Positions 1-5,188 of a DNA stretch of 6,727 nucleotides are shown here, one piece after another. Positions within the stretch are counted from its first letter, which is position 1; the number at the start of each line of letters is the position of its first letter. The translations under genes and the position numbers were made by a program. This stretch comes from Candidatus Pacearchaeota archaeon. Lineage in GTDB: Archaea; Nanobdellota; Nanobdellia; Pacearchaeales; GW2011-AR1. The notes under the pieces were generated by a model. It was not told where the DNA came from, did no database searches, and saw only the letters and a program-made list of their open reading frames with translations. The stretch covers positions 1 to 6,727 of the forward strand of contig JACOWL010000012.1 of NCBI GenBank assembly GCA_016176815.1. The letters are read 5' to 3'.

Positions 1-19
1 TATTTATACATTATGCAAA

Positions 20-30
20 ACTTTTAAAGG
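20..30 (+). promoter_or_regulatory. TATA-like promoter of tRNA-Arg
   Basis: The A+T-rich box ACTTTTAAAGG is centred about 31 nt upstream of the tRNA 5' end, the spacing expected for an archaeal TATA box. A nearly identical box (read on the minus strand) stands at the same distance from the 5' tRNA fragment at 4912, which supports both calls. Confidence 0.6.
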
Positions 31-55
31 TTATTGAATAAGAAATAATAGATTA

Positions 56-147
56 GCCTGGGTAGCTCAGCCTGGATAGAGCGACTGCCTTCTATGTTAT
101 AGAATGAAGAGAGCAGTAGGTCATGGGTTCAAATCCCATCTCGGGCA
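56..147 (+). tRNA. tRNA-Arg(UCU) with a 17-nt intron
   Basis: This tRNA decodes AGA. Acceptor strands 56-62 and 140-146 pair over 7 bp with wobble pairs, and the discriminator is A147; CCA is not encoded. The D stem is GCTC/GAGC (65-68, 79-82) with the usual GG in its loop. The anticodon stem is ACTGC/GCAGT (84-88, 113-117), the variable loop is AGGTC, and the T arm is ATGGG-TTCAAAT-CCCAT. After removal of the intron (95-111) the anticodon loop is CUUCUAA with anticodon UCU at 91-93. The intron lies at the canonical 37/38 site. The next gene starts only 22 nt downstream, so the two may share a transcript. Confidence 0.96.
95..111 (+). other. tRNA-Arg intron with canonical bulge-helix-bulge
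   Basis: The exon-intron junctions fold into the classic archaeal splicing motif. A four-base-pair central helix CTTC (89-92) with GAAG (106-109) is flanked by two three-nucleotide bulges, TAT (93-95) and AGA (110-112). An outer helix GTT/AAT (96-98, 103-105) closes a four-base loop. Cutting after the second base of each bulge removes exactly 95-111. The expected enzyme, tRNA-splicing endonuclease, is encoded at the right end of the window. Confidence 0.92.
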
Positions 148-168
148 TTTTATAATATTTTAAAAAAA

Positions 169-618
169 ATGAAAAAAATGAATTGCATAATTGTTCATGG
201 TAAAGCTGATGATGAAAAAGATAAATCTTATTTTAAGCATTGGATTCCTTGGATTAAGAAAAAATTAGAAGATAGAAAAATAAAAGTTTTTACTCCATTA
301 ATGCCTGAACCTTGGAAACCTAATTATAATTCTTGGAAAAAGGAATTTAACAAATATAATATTGATAAAAATACAATTTTAATCGGGCATAGTTGCGGAA
401 GCGCGTTTTTAGTTAGATGGCTTGGAGAAACAAAAAAGAAAATTAAAAGATTAATTTTAGTTGCTCCGTGGAAAATTTCTGAAAGTGAAAATGAAAAAAA
501 GTTTTATAATTACAAAATTGACAGCGGAATTAGAGAAAGAGTTAATGAGATAATTATTTTTACTTCAAGAATTTCTAGAAATTCTGAAATTTTTAAAATA
601 GATTTTTCTTCTCAATAA
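169..618 (+). CDS. RBBP9/YdeN-type serine hydrolase, C-terminally truncated
   Basis: The protein is 149 aa and resembles the small alpha/beta hydrolases of the RBBP9/YdeN (DUF1234) family, for which no definite substrate can be assigned here. Visible motifs are the N-terminal strand ending in HG (residues 10-11), the nucleophile elbow GHSCGS (73-78, Ser75), and the strand IKRLILVAPW (92-101). Family members usually run to about 180-190 aa and carry the catalytic Asp and His in the last third. Here the sequence becomes unrecognisable after IIIFTS (128-133) and stops, and neither residue can be placed. Neither other forward frame restores the missing part, which points to a deletion rather than one frameshift. 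An alternative ATG at 178 lies about 25 nt after a TATA-like stretch (149-157) and may be the true leaderless start. The protein may be inactive, or have another role. Confidence 0.8.
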   Translation: MKKMNCIIVHGKADDEKDKSYFKHWIPWIKKKLEDRKIKVFTPLMPEPWKPNYNSWKKEFNKYNIDKNTILIGHSCGSAFLVRWLGETKKKIKRLILVAPWKISESENEKKFYNYKIDSGIRERVNEIIIFTSRISRNSEIFKIDFSSQ

Positions 619-619
619 A

Positions 620-632
620 CTTATTAAATAGA
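620..632 (+). promoter_or_regulatory. TATA-like promoter of the surface protein gene
   Basis: CTTATTAAATAG is centred about 24 nt before the ATG at 650. There is no ribosome-binding site between box and start, so a leaderless or nearly leaderless transcript is likely. The box begins right after the stop codon of the upstream hydrolase gene. Confidence 0.5.
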
Positions 633-649
633 ATTTACTTTGAATATTT

Positions 650-2617
650 ATGAAAAGAGGAAAGGTTTTAAATTATTTAATTGTTCTTTTGCTTTTTGGA
701 GGATTTTTAATTTTTCTTTATTTTGCTCAGGGAAAAATTACCGGTTTTGTTATTCTTGAAGATTCAGGCGGCAGTTTCTTTGACGGTTTAGAATCTGGAA
801 GCTTTTCCGCAAACAACTGGACCCTGTCGGCAGTATCCGGAGCCAACAATTGGACAGCGTCAACAACCAATCCCGGAAATGGAACATATCACGCGCAGTC
901 ACAGCCAATGTCTACGACTGATTCCGCAAGTGTTTTAGAATTGCCTATTAGTACAGTAGAATATACCAGCGTTACTTTCAAATATAAAAGAAAACTTGTA
1001 GGATTAGACATCGCAGACGAATTTAAGGCAAAGTGGTACAACGGCACTGGCTGGACTACTGTTGAAGAAACTTTAAGCGCTTCTGCCGATGATGCGGCTT
1101 ATGTTTCCAAAAGCTTTGTTTTATCCTCTGTCGCTAATAATAATGCAAATTTCAAAATCAAATTTGAATGTACTGCAGGCGCTGTTTCAGAATTTTGTAG
1201 AGTGGACGATGTAATAATTGAAGGCGTCATGACAGACACAACTCCTCCTTCTTTTATTACTAATTTAGCGAATCAATCAGCTACTGCTACGAGCATTTAC
1301 TGGAACTGGACAAACCCCCGCGATGCTGATTTCAGCCAAGCAATTATTTACATCAATAATACTAATGTTGCAAATACTTCAAATAATTTCTACAATGCAA
1401 CTGGTTTGAATCCGAATACAAATTACACAATAAGAATCAATACAAAAGATACAAGTGACAATGTCAATAATACGGATGTAAATTTAACGGCTTCTACTCT
1501 AACATCAGACACAACTTCTCCAACAATAACAATTCAATCTCCAACTAATTCAACTTATGCAACAACTTCAATTGACTTAAATGTTTCAGCTAACGAAACA
1601 ATTAATGCTTGGCAGTACACTCTTAACAGCGGAACTACAAATATAACTTTCACGCCAAATACAACAATAACTGCTAATGAAGGAAGCAATATATTAATTG
1701 TTTATGCAAATGATTCATCAAATAACGTCGGCAGTTTAAATGTAAATTTTAGCGTCGACACCATTGCTCCAACAATAACAATTAATTCTCCAACAAATAA
1801 AACTTACACGACTTCTATAATGGAATTTAACATTACTTCAAATGAAAATGCTGATAAGGCATGGTTTACAATTGACAACGGGATAACAAATTATACCCTG
1901 ACAAACAATGCAAACAGAAATTTTAATTATACGCTTGCAAATATTTCTAATGAGGATTATATTTCCCGGTTTTATGCAAATGATTCTTTAAACAATGTTG
2001 GAAGTTCAAATGTGAATTTTACAGTTTCTGTCTCTTTAAACGACGATGGCGGCAATGGCGGAGGAGGCGGGGGCGGTGGAGGAAGCAGCAGGGGTTCTTC
2101 AAAAAAATTAAATTTTTCTGCATCAGAAAATTTAGAAAATAATAAAATTTCAAATACAAATAATTTTTCCAACAATTTAATAAACGAACAATTTGAAATT
2201 TCTTTGGTTAGTGTGAATAGAAGAAAAGGTTTTGTTGATGTTGAATATATTGTTAAGAATTTAGCAAATGAGGATAAAGCTGTTAACCTGTATTTTTCTA
2301 TATTAAATTCTAATGAAACTATAAAATCAGAACTTGAAGAATCTCATTTTGTTTCCGCTAATTCAGAAAAAAATTTTGGAACAACGGTTCCTGTTGATAA
2401 AAATTTAAATGAGGAACTGGTTTTAGTTATTGATTTTCAAAAATATTCTTCTTTTGTCAGCGATGATGTCCCTATTCGCAGCAGCATTAGCGGGTTTTCA
2501 ATTATTAATGCAGAGAAAAATAAAAATAATTTCTTTGTAATTATTGTTTTGTCTTTATTATTTTTTATTTTTGTTTTCTTTGTATTATATAGGATGATTA
2601 GAAATAGGAAAAAATAA
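650..2617 (+). CDS. Membrane-anchored, N-glycosylatable modular surface protein
   Basis: The protein is 655 aa and probably displayed outside the cell. Residues 1-27 hold a short basic start and a hydrophobic segment (signal anchor or signal peptide). A second transmembrane helix (628-648) is followed by a basic tail, so both ends are at the membrane. Between them lie a jelly-roll/MAM-like domain (about 37-193, two cysteines at 174 and 183), an Fn3-like domain (196-283), and two tandem ~85-residue Ig-like repeats (287-371, 372-460) that each open with a P-T-I-T-I strand and end with a YANDS-NNVGS-NVNF strand. A glycine tract follows (467-478), then a last beta-type domain (512-600). About thirty N-x-S/T sequons fall between the membrane segments. 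No enzymatic motif is visible. Adhesion or a cell-surface scaffold is inference. G+C content shifts sharply within the gene. Confidence 0.85.
   Translation: MKRGKVLNYLIVLLLFGGFLIFLYFAQGKITGFVILEDSGGSFFDGLESGSFSANNWTLSAVSGANNWTASTTNPGNGTYHAQSQPMSTTDSASVLELPISTVEYTSVTFKYKRKLVGLDIADEFKAKWYNGTGWTTVEETLSASADDAAYVSKSFVLSSVANNNANFKIKFECTAGAVSEFCRVDDVIIEGVMTDTTPPSFITNLANQSATATSIYWNWTNPRDADFSQAIIYINNTNVANTSNNFYNATGLNPNTNYTIRINTKDTSDNVNNTDVNLTASTLTSDTTSPTITIQSPTNSTYATTSIDLNVSANETINAWQYTLNSGTTNITFTPNTTITANEGSNILIVYANDSSNNVGSLNVNFSVDTIAPTITINSPTNKTYTTSIMEFNITSNENADKAWFTIDNGITNYTLTNNANRNFNYTLANISNEDYISRFYANDSLNNVGSSNVNFTVSVSLNDDGGNGGGGGGGGGSSRGSSKKLNFSASENLENNKISNTNNFSNNLINEQFEISLVSVNRRKGFVDVEYIVKNLANEDKAVNLYFSILNSNETIKSELEESHFVSANSEKNFGTTVPVDKNLNEELVLVIDFQKYSSFVSDDVPIRSSISGFSIINAEKNKNNFFVIIVLSLLFFIFVFFVLYRMIRNRKK
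2048..2083 (+). repeat. Poly-glycine codon tract
   Basis: Twelve codons (residues 467-478) encode eleven glycines and one asparagine using mixed GGC, GGA, GGG and GGT codons. This gives a G-rich island inside an otherwise AT-rich gene. It forms a flexible linker between the second Ig-like repeat and the C-terminal domain. The mixed codons suggest selection for glycine rather than recent slippage. Confidence 0.7.
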
Positions 2618-2632
2618 TTTTTATTTTAAAAA

Positions 2633-2728
2633 ATGGGTTTCTTTTTTAGAAAATGGCAAGAACAGGAAATTCTTGTCGTTGTTTCTAACGAAACAAAAGA
2701 AACTACAATGGTAGAAAAACTTGAATAG
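2633..2728 (+). CDS. Possible 31-residue microprotein
   Basis: An ATG lies 15 nt after the stop of the surface protein gene and opens a 31-codon frame. Its product has an aromatic-basic start (MGFFFRKW), a central hydrophobic strand (EILVVVS) and a charged C-terminal half ending in EKLE. The composition is protein-like and the T-rich stretch before it could serve as a promoter. However, I recognise no family, and the length is short enough to arise by chance. It could also be a decayed remnant. It lies between genes with their own signals. Confidence 0.3.
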   Translation: MGFFFRKWQEQEILVVVSNETKETTMVEKLE

Positions 2729-2756
2729 CAATGTAAAAGAAAATTAAATTTGTCTC

Positions 2757-2773
2757 GCAAAACATTTATAAAA
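2757..2773 (+). promoter_or_regulatory. BRE/TATA promoter of glyS
   Basis: A purine-rich GCAAAA (2757-2762, BRE-like) precedes a TATA-like CATTTATAAAA (2763-2773). The box lies about 21-29 nt before the ATG at 2794, with no Shine-Dalgarno between. This is the best promoter match in the window. It is the main evidence that translation begins at 2794 and therefore includes the N-terminal extension. Confidence 0.65.
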
Positions 2774-2793
2774 TATTGTAGTTTATAACTCCT

Positions 2794-4542
2794 ATGTACA
2801 TTGCCAAGCAAAAAGTCAAGGGAAAAGATTATTATTATCTTCGGAAAAGTGTCAGGGAAGGAAAAAAAGTAATGAGCAAGAGTGTTGCTTATTTAGGAAA
2901 AGATAAAAAAGAGGCTGAATTAAAGGCAAAGAAGATAATTGATAAAATGACAAATGAATTAAAAAATAACTCAGAAGAAAAAATAGAAAAAAAAAGAGAT
3001 GAAATTAGCAGTTTAGAAAAAAAAGAAATTTCTATAGATGAAATGGCGGTTTTTTGCAAAAGAAAAGGATTTGTTTATGCTTCCGGCGAAATTTATGGAG
3101 GGTTAGCAGGCCTTTTTGATTACGGGCATCTGGGAGTTTTGCTAAAGAGAAATTTTGAAAATCTTTGGAGAAATTTTTTCTTAGGGCTTGATGAAAATTT
3201 TGCGGAAATAGAAGCTTCAGAAATTATGCCTGAAAAAGTTTTTGTTGCAAGCGGACATTTGAAAAATTTTAATGATTTTGCAGCCAAGTGCAAAAAAGGC
3301 CACATTGAAAGAGCGGATCATCTGCTTGAAAAAAATTTAAAAAAAAGATTTGAAGGACTGACTTCTGAAAAATTATTTGAAAAAATAAAAGAAAATAAAA
3401 TACTTTGTTCTGTTTGCGGCTCTCAAATTGAATCAGTTGAAATTACTAATATGATGTTTCCTCTGCAATTAGGTTTTGGAAACAGCGCAAAGGCTTTTTT
3501 AAGACCTGAAACTGCCCAGAGCCCGTATGTAAATTTTAAAATTCAGTCAGAAGTTATGAGGAAAAAACTTCCCTTGGGGCTTGCTTTGATTGGCAGGGCT
3601 TATAGAAATGAATTATCTCCGAGAAATTTTTTATTAAGGCAGAGGGCATTTACTCAGGCAGAACTTCAGATTTTTTTTAATCCTTCAAAAATAAATGAGC
3701 ATGAAAAATTTGAAGAGATTAAAGATTATTTTTTAAATGTTGTTCTTAGCGATGAAAGAAGTAAAGGAATACAAAAAATAAAATGCAAAGATTTATTGGA
3801 AAAAATTCCAAAATTTTATATTTATTATTTGGCAAAAGTTCAGCAATTTTATTTTAATGGGTTAGAATTTCCAGGAGATAAATTCAGATTTTATCAGCTG
3901 AATGAAAATGAAAAAGCGTTTTATAATAAATATCATTTTGATATGGAAGCCGATTTAGACGCTGTCGGCTGGACTGAAATTGGCGGAGTGCATTACAGGA
4001 CTGACCACGATTTAAAAGGTCATCAGGAAATTTCTAATACAAATCTGTCCTTTTTTGATGAAGAGAGCAAGGAAAAATTTATCCCCCATGTTTTAGAATT
4101 AAGTTTTGGCGTTGACAGGAATTTTTATTCTATACTGAATTTTGCTTATTTTTATGACGATAAAAGACAAAATATTGTTTTAAAGATGCATCCAAAACTT
4201 GCCCCAGTTAAAGCCGCGGTTTTTCCAATAGTAAAAAGAGAAGAGCTTGAAAAAATTTCAGAAGAAATTTTTAATGAGCTAAAAAAAGATTTTAACGCGG
4301 TTTATGATAAATCAGGAAGCATTGGGCGACGTTATGCGCGCAATGATGAAATAGGAACTCTTTTTTGCATTACGATTGATGAGGATTCATTAAAAAAGAA
4401 AGAGGTTACAGTGCGAATGAGAAACAGCGCAGAGCAGGTTAGAATAAAAATAAAAGATTTAAAAGAATCTTTAAGAAAAGCAATTTATGAAGGGGAAGAT
4501 ATGTTAAAACTTGGGAAGATTGTTAATACAAGGAAGAAATAA
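2794..4542 (+). CDS. glyS: Glycyl-tRNA synthetase, archaeal/eukaryal type, with N-terminal extension
   Basis: The enzyme charges tRNA-Gly with glycine in the cytoplasm (class II, dimeric in this family). Visible parts of the 582 aa are the start of the catalytic domain (84-110, with GFVYASGEIYGG), a probable zinc site (C166, H170, C205, C208), and FLRPETAQSPYVNF (235-248). The motif 2 region IGRAYRNE...RQRAFTQAEL runs from 266 to 291. Residues 393-414 carry WTEIGGVHYRTDHDLKGH and motif 3 is SFGVDR (437-442). The anticodon-binding domain spans about 463-553. Archaeal homologues normally begin near residue 83. Here residues 1-52 form a small basic module (YYYLRKSVREGKK...AYLGKDKKEAE), joined by a lysine/glutamate-rich, probably helical linker (53-82). 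The module resembles N-terminal segments I recall from archaeal Fic-type proteins; RNA binding is inference. Confidence 0.96.
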   Translation: MYIAKQKVKGKDYYYLRKSVREGKKVMSKSVAYLGKDKKEAELKAKKIIDKMTNELKNNSEEKIEKKRDEISSLEKKEISIDEMAVFCKRKGFVYASGEIYGGLAGLFDYGHLGVLLKRNFENLWRNFFLGLDENFAEIEASEIMPEKVFVASGHLKNFNDFAAKCKKGHIERADHLLEKNLKKRFEGLTSEKLFEKIKENKILCSVCGSQIESVEITNMMFPLQLGFGNSAKAFLRPETAQSPYVNFKIQSEVMRKKLPLGLALIGRAYRNELSPRNFLLRQRAFTQAELQIFFNPSKINEHEKFEEIKDYFLNVVLSDERSKGIQKIKCKDLLEKIPKFYIYYLAKVQQFYFNGLEFPGDKFRFYQLNENEKAFYNKYHFDMEADLDAVGWTEIGGVHYRTDHDLKGHQEISNTNLSFFDEESKEKFIPHVLELSFGVDRNFYSILNFAYFYDDKRQNIVLKMHPKLAPVKAAVFPIVKREELEKISEEIFNELKKDFNAVYDKSGSIGRRYARNDEIGTLFCITIDEDSLKKKEVTVRMRNSAEQVRIKIKDLKESLRKAIYEGEDMLKLGKIVNTRKK

Positions 4543-4573
4543 ATTATTTGCTCTCTGTCCGGTTTTAAAATTG

Positions 4574-4590
4574 GAGTTTTGGGTTTTTTT
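4574..4590 (+). terminator. T-rich terminator after glyS
   Basis: Three T-runs of increasing weight (4 T's, then 7 T's) separated by GGG follow the glyS stop within about 50 nt. Archaeal RNA polymerase terminates at such T tracts. This places the end of the plus-strand transcript just before the convergent tRNA locus. Confidence 0.45.
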
Positions 4591-4607
4591 GAATACTAAA
4601 ATTGCTC
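4591..4607. repeat. Dispersed repeat, copy 1
   Basis: A 17-base sequence GAATACTAAAATTGCTC recurs at 6121-6137 with two C/T differences. Both copies are intergenic, follow T-rich stretches and lead into G+C-rich sequence. Function unknown. Confidence 0.55.
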
Positions 4608-4613
4608 GCATTG

Positions 4614-4657
4614 CTCGGTCTGGAAAAATTAATGGCTCCAGGGAGATTTTAACTCCC
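4614..4657. repeat. 44-bp direct repeat, copy A (tRNA 3' part plus trailer)
   Basis: This segment matches 4735-4778 at 42 of 44 positions with an offset of 121 bp. It comprises the shared trailer CTCGGTCTGGAAAAATTAA and, on the minus strand, the 3' acceptor strand and T arm of a tRNA. The only two mismatches fall in the acceptor stem. Confidence 0.9.
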
Positions 4658-4668
4658 TGTTCACGACC
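4633..4668 (-). pseudogene. 3' tRNA fragment (variable region, T arm, acceptor strand)
   Basis: Read on the minus strand this is the 3' part of a tRNA. It has GGTC, then the T arm GGGAG-TTAAAAT-CTCCC (4657-4641), the acceptor strand TGGAGCC (4640-4634) and discriminator A (4633). No matching acceptor strand lies just upstream. Its perfect partner GGCTCCA is at 4912-4906, beyond the complete tRNA. The T loop has A at position 56, as in the complete tRNA. It may be a decayed tRNA or the 3' half of an interrupted or split tRNA; I could not find an anticodon arm for it. Confidence 0.7.
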
Positions 4669-4715
4669 TTGATTTTCTAATTTTTATGATTGCCCTCGGA
4701 ATTAATTAAAATCAA
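4669..4715. repeat. Inverted repeat upstream of the 3' tRNA fragment
   Basis: TTGATTTT (4669-4676) and AAAATCAA (4708-4715) are perfect complements. After a small internal loop, TAATT (4678-4682) and AATTA (4700-4704) extend the stem. The structure abuts the 3' tRNA fragment, where an anticodon-stem or intron helix would lie, but it is AT-rich and may be fortuitous. Confidence 0.4.
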
Positions 4716-4734
4716 AGTCGCTCAACCTCGGCGC

Positions 4735-4778
4735 CTCGGTCTGGAAAAATTAATGGCTTCGGGGAGATTTTAACTCCC
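4735..4778. repeat. 44-bp direct repeat, copy B (tRNA 3' part plus trailer)
   Basis: This is the partner of 4614-4657, belonging to the complete tRNA(CAU). The trailer is identical in both copies. The intervening stretch also holds several CCTCGG hexamers (near 4694, 4726, 4734 and 4781), suggesting a region built up by repeated local duplication. Confidence 0.9.
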
Positions 4779-4827
4779 GACCTCGGCCTCATGAGAGCCG
4801 CGCTCTAAACAACTGAGCTACGAAGCC
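4754..4827 (-). tRNA. tRNA(CAU), elongator Met or Ile2 type
   Basis: A complete 74-nt cloverleaf is present. The acceptor GGCTTCG/CGAAGCC is perfectly paired, with discriminator A4754. The D stem is GCTC/GAGC and the anticodon stem is CGGCT/GGCCG with one wobble. The loop CTCATGA gives anticodon CAU (4793-4791), the variable loop is AGGTC, and the T stem is GGGAG/CTCCC. The anticodon stem lacks the three consecutive G-C pairs of initiator tRNA, so this is elongator Met or, if the wobble C is modified, Ile(AUA). Oddities: the D loop lacks the GG pair (G18 U19), the T loop is TTAAAAT with A56 in place of C56, and position 37 is G. There is no intron and no encoded CCA. It sits between two tRNA fragments of a close relative. 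Confidence 0.9.
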
Positions 4828-4850
4828 ATATATATTGGACAACAAGCGAA

Positions 4851-4890
4851 GATGTTTTCAGCCAAAATCTCGTTAGAGATGTTTTGAGCC
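4851..4890. repeat. Two copies of a 13-nt repeat after the 5' tRNA fragment
   Basis: On the minus strand GGCTCAAAACATC (4890-4878) recurs as GGCTGAAAACATC (4863-4851), 27 nt apart. The first copy begins within the tRNA homology. Between them lies a hairpin, ATCTC (4867-4871) with GAGAT (4876-4880), closing a four-base loop. Confidence 0.6.
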
Positions 4891-4912
4891 TAAACAGCTG
4901 AGCTATGGAGCC
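4886..4912 (-). pseudogene. 5' tRNA fragment (acceptor strand and D arm)
   Basis: The minus strand reads GGCTCCA, TA, the D-stem strand GCTC and D loop AGCTGTTTA, then GGCTC. Compared with the complete tRNA(CAU), the first 22 nt differ at three sites. The six bases that would form most of the 3' D-stem strand are then missing, homology resumes for six bases, and then ends. The acceptor strand is a perfect 7-bp partner of the 3' fragment at 4640-4634. A good TATA-like box stands 29 nt upstream, so the fragment is probably transcribed. It is either a broken gene or the first half of an interrupted tRNA. Confidence 0.7.
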
Positions 4913-4935
4913 ATATTAAAAATATCAAAAGAAAT

Positions 4936-4950
4936 CTATTTAAAAGTTTA
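4936..4950 (-). promoter_or_regulatory. TATA-like promoter of the minus-strand tRNA locus
   Basis: Read on the minus strand, TAAACTTTTAAATAG is centred about 29 nt upstream of the 5' tRNA fragment. It closely matches the box upstream of tRNA-Arg. It overlaps the stop codon of the eS17 gene. The A/T run directly in front of the complete tRNA (4829-4837) is too close to serve as its own TATA box, so this site may drive the whole locus. Confidence 0.5.
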
Positions 4951-5157
4951 CGCACTAACAGCTAACTCAACTTTCTTTTTAGCTTCAGCTTTTTTTAATC
5001 TTGATAAATATCCTGCTATTTGATTTCTAATTTTTTTGCTGGGCATTGTGTTCCCAAGTATTCTTTTATTTTTTGTAAAATCTTCGTCAAATTCAATGCC
5101 TTCTTTAAGCAAAGCTCTTGAAGTTCTTTTTACTAATTTTGTTTTTATTTTTCCCAT
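4948..5157 (-). CDS. rps17e: 30S ribosomal protein eS17
   Basis: The protein is 69 aa, the usual size for archaeal eS17 (S17e), a small-subunit ribosomal protein shared with eukaryotes and absent from bacteria. The family signature is clear. It opens with MGKIKTKLVKRTSRALL, has an acidic middle (FDEDFTKNKRIL), and then the characteristic block PSKKIRNQIAGYLSRLKK (39-56). A lysine/alanine-rich tail follows. The ATG at 5157 fits the family start and lies 26 nt from a TATA-like box. The gene follows the winged-helix gene by 29 nt and precedes the tRNA locus, whose promoter overlaps its stop codon. Confidence 0.93.
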   Translation of the reverse strand: MGKIKTKLVKRTSRALLKEGIEFDEDFTKNKRILGNTMPSKKIRNQIAGYLSRLKKAEAKKKVELAVSA

Positions 5158-5177
5158 GCTAATAAATCTTTTTGAGT

Positions 5178-5188
5178 GTTTTTAAATC
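5178..5188 (-). promoter_or_regulatory. TATA-like promoter of rps17e
   Basis: The minus strand reads GATTTAAAAAC, centred about 26 nt before the rps17e ATG, with no ribosome-binding site between. It overlaps the stop codon of the upstream winged-helix gene, so eS17 can be transcribed independently of it. Confidence 0.5.

Noticed and set aside
207..216. TGATGATGA resembling a C box of a C/D guide RNA
   Set aside because: It encodes the conserved-looking ADDEK stretch of the hydrolase and no D box lies at a suitable distance.
535..649. Single frameshift as the cause of the shortened hydrolase
   Set aside because: Both other frames stop within 5 to 13 codons and show no family-like Asp or His segment.
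1972..2175. 67-codon minus-strand frame opposite the surface protein
   Set aside because: Its poly-proline run is just the reverse reading of the glycine codons; the plus-strand frame is clearly real.
2626..2811. 61-codon minus-strand frame across the glyS promoter
   Set aside because: It overlaps the glyS promoter and start and is cysteine/serine-rich without protein-like pattern; it is a shadow of the spacer.
3120..3305. 61-codon minus-strand frame inside glyS
   Set aside because: It lies entirely within a conserved part of glycyl-tRNA synthetase on the other strand.
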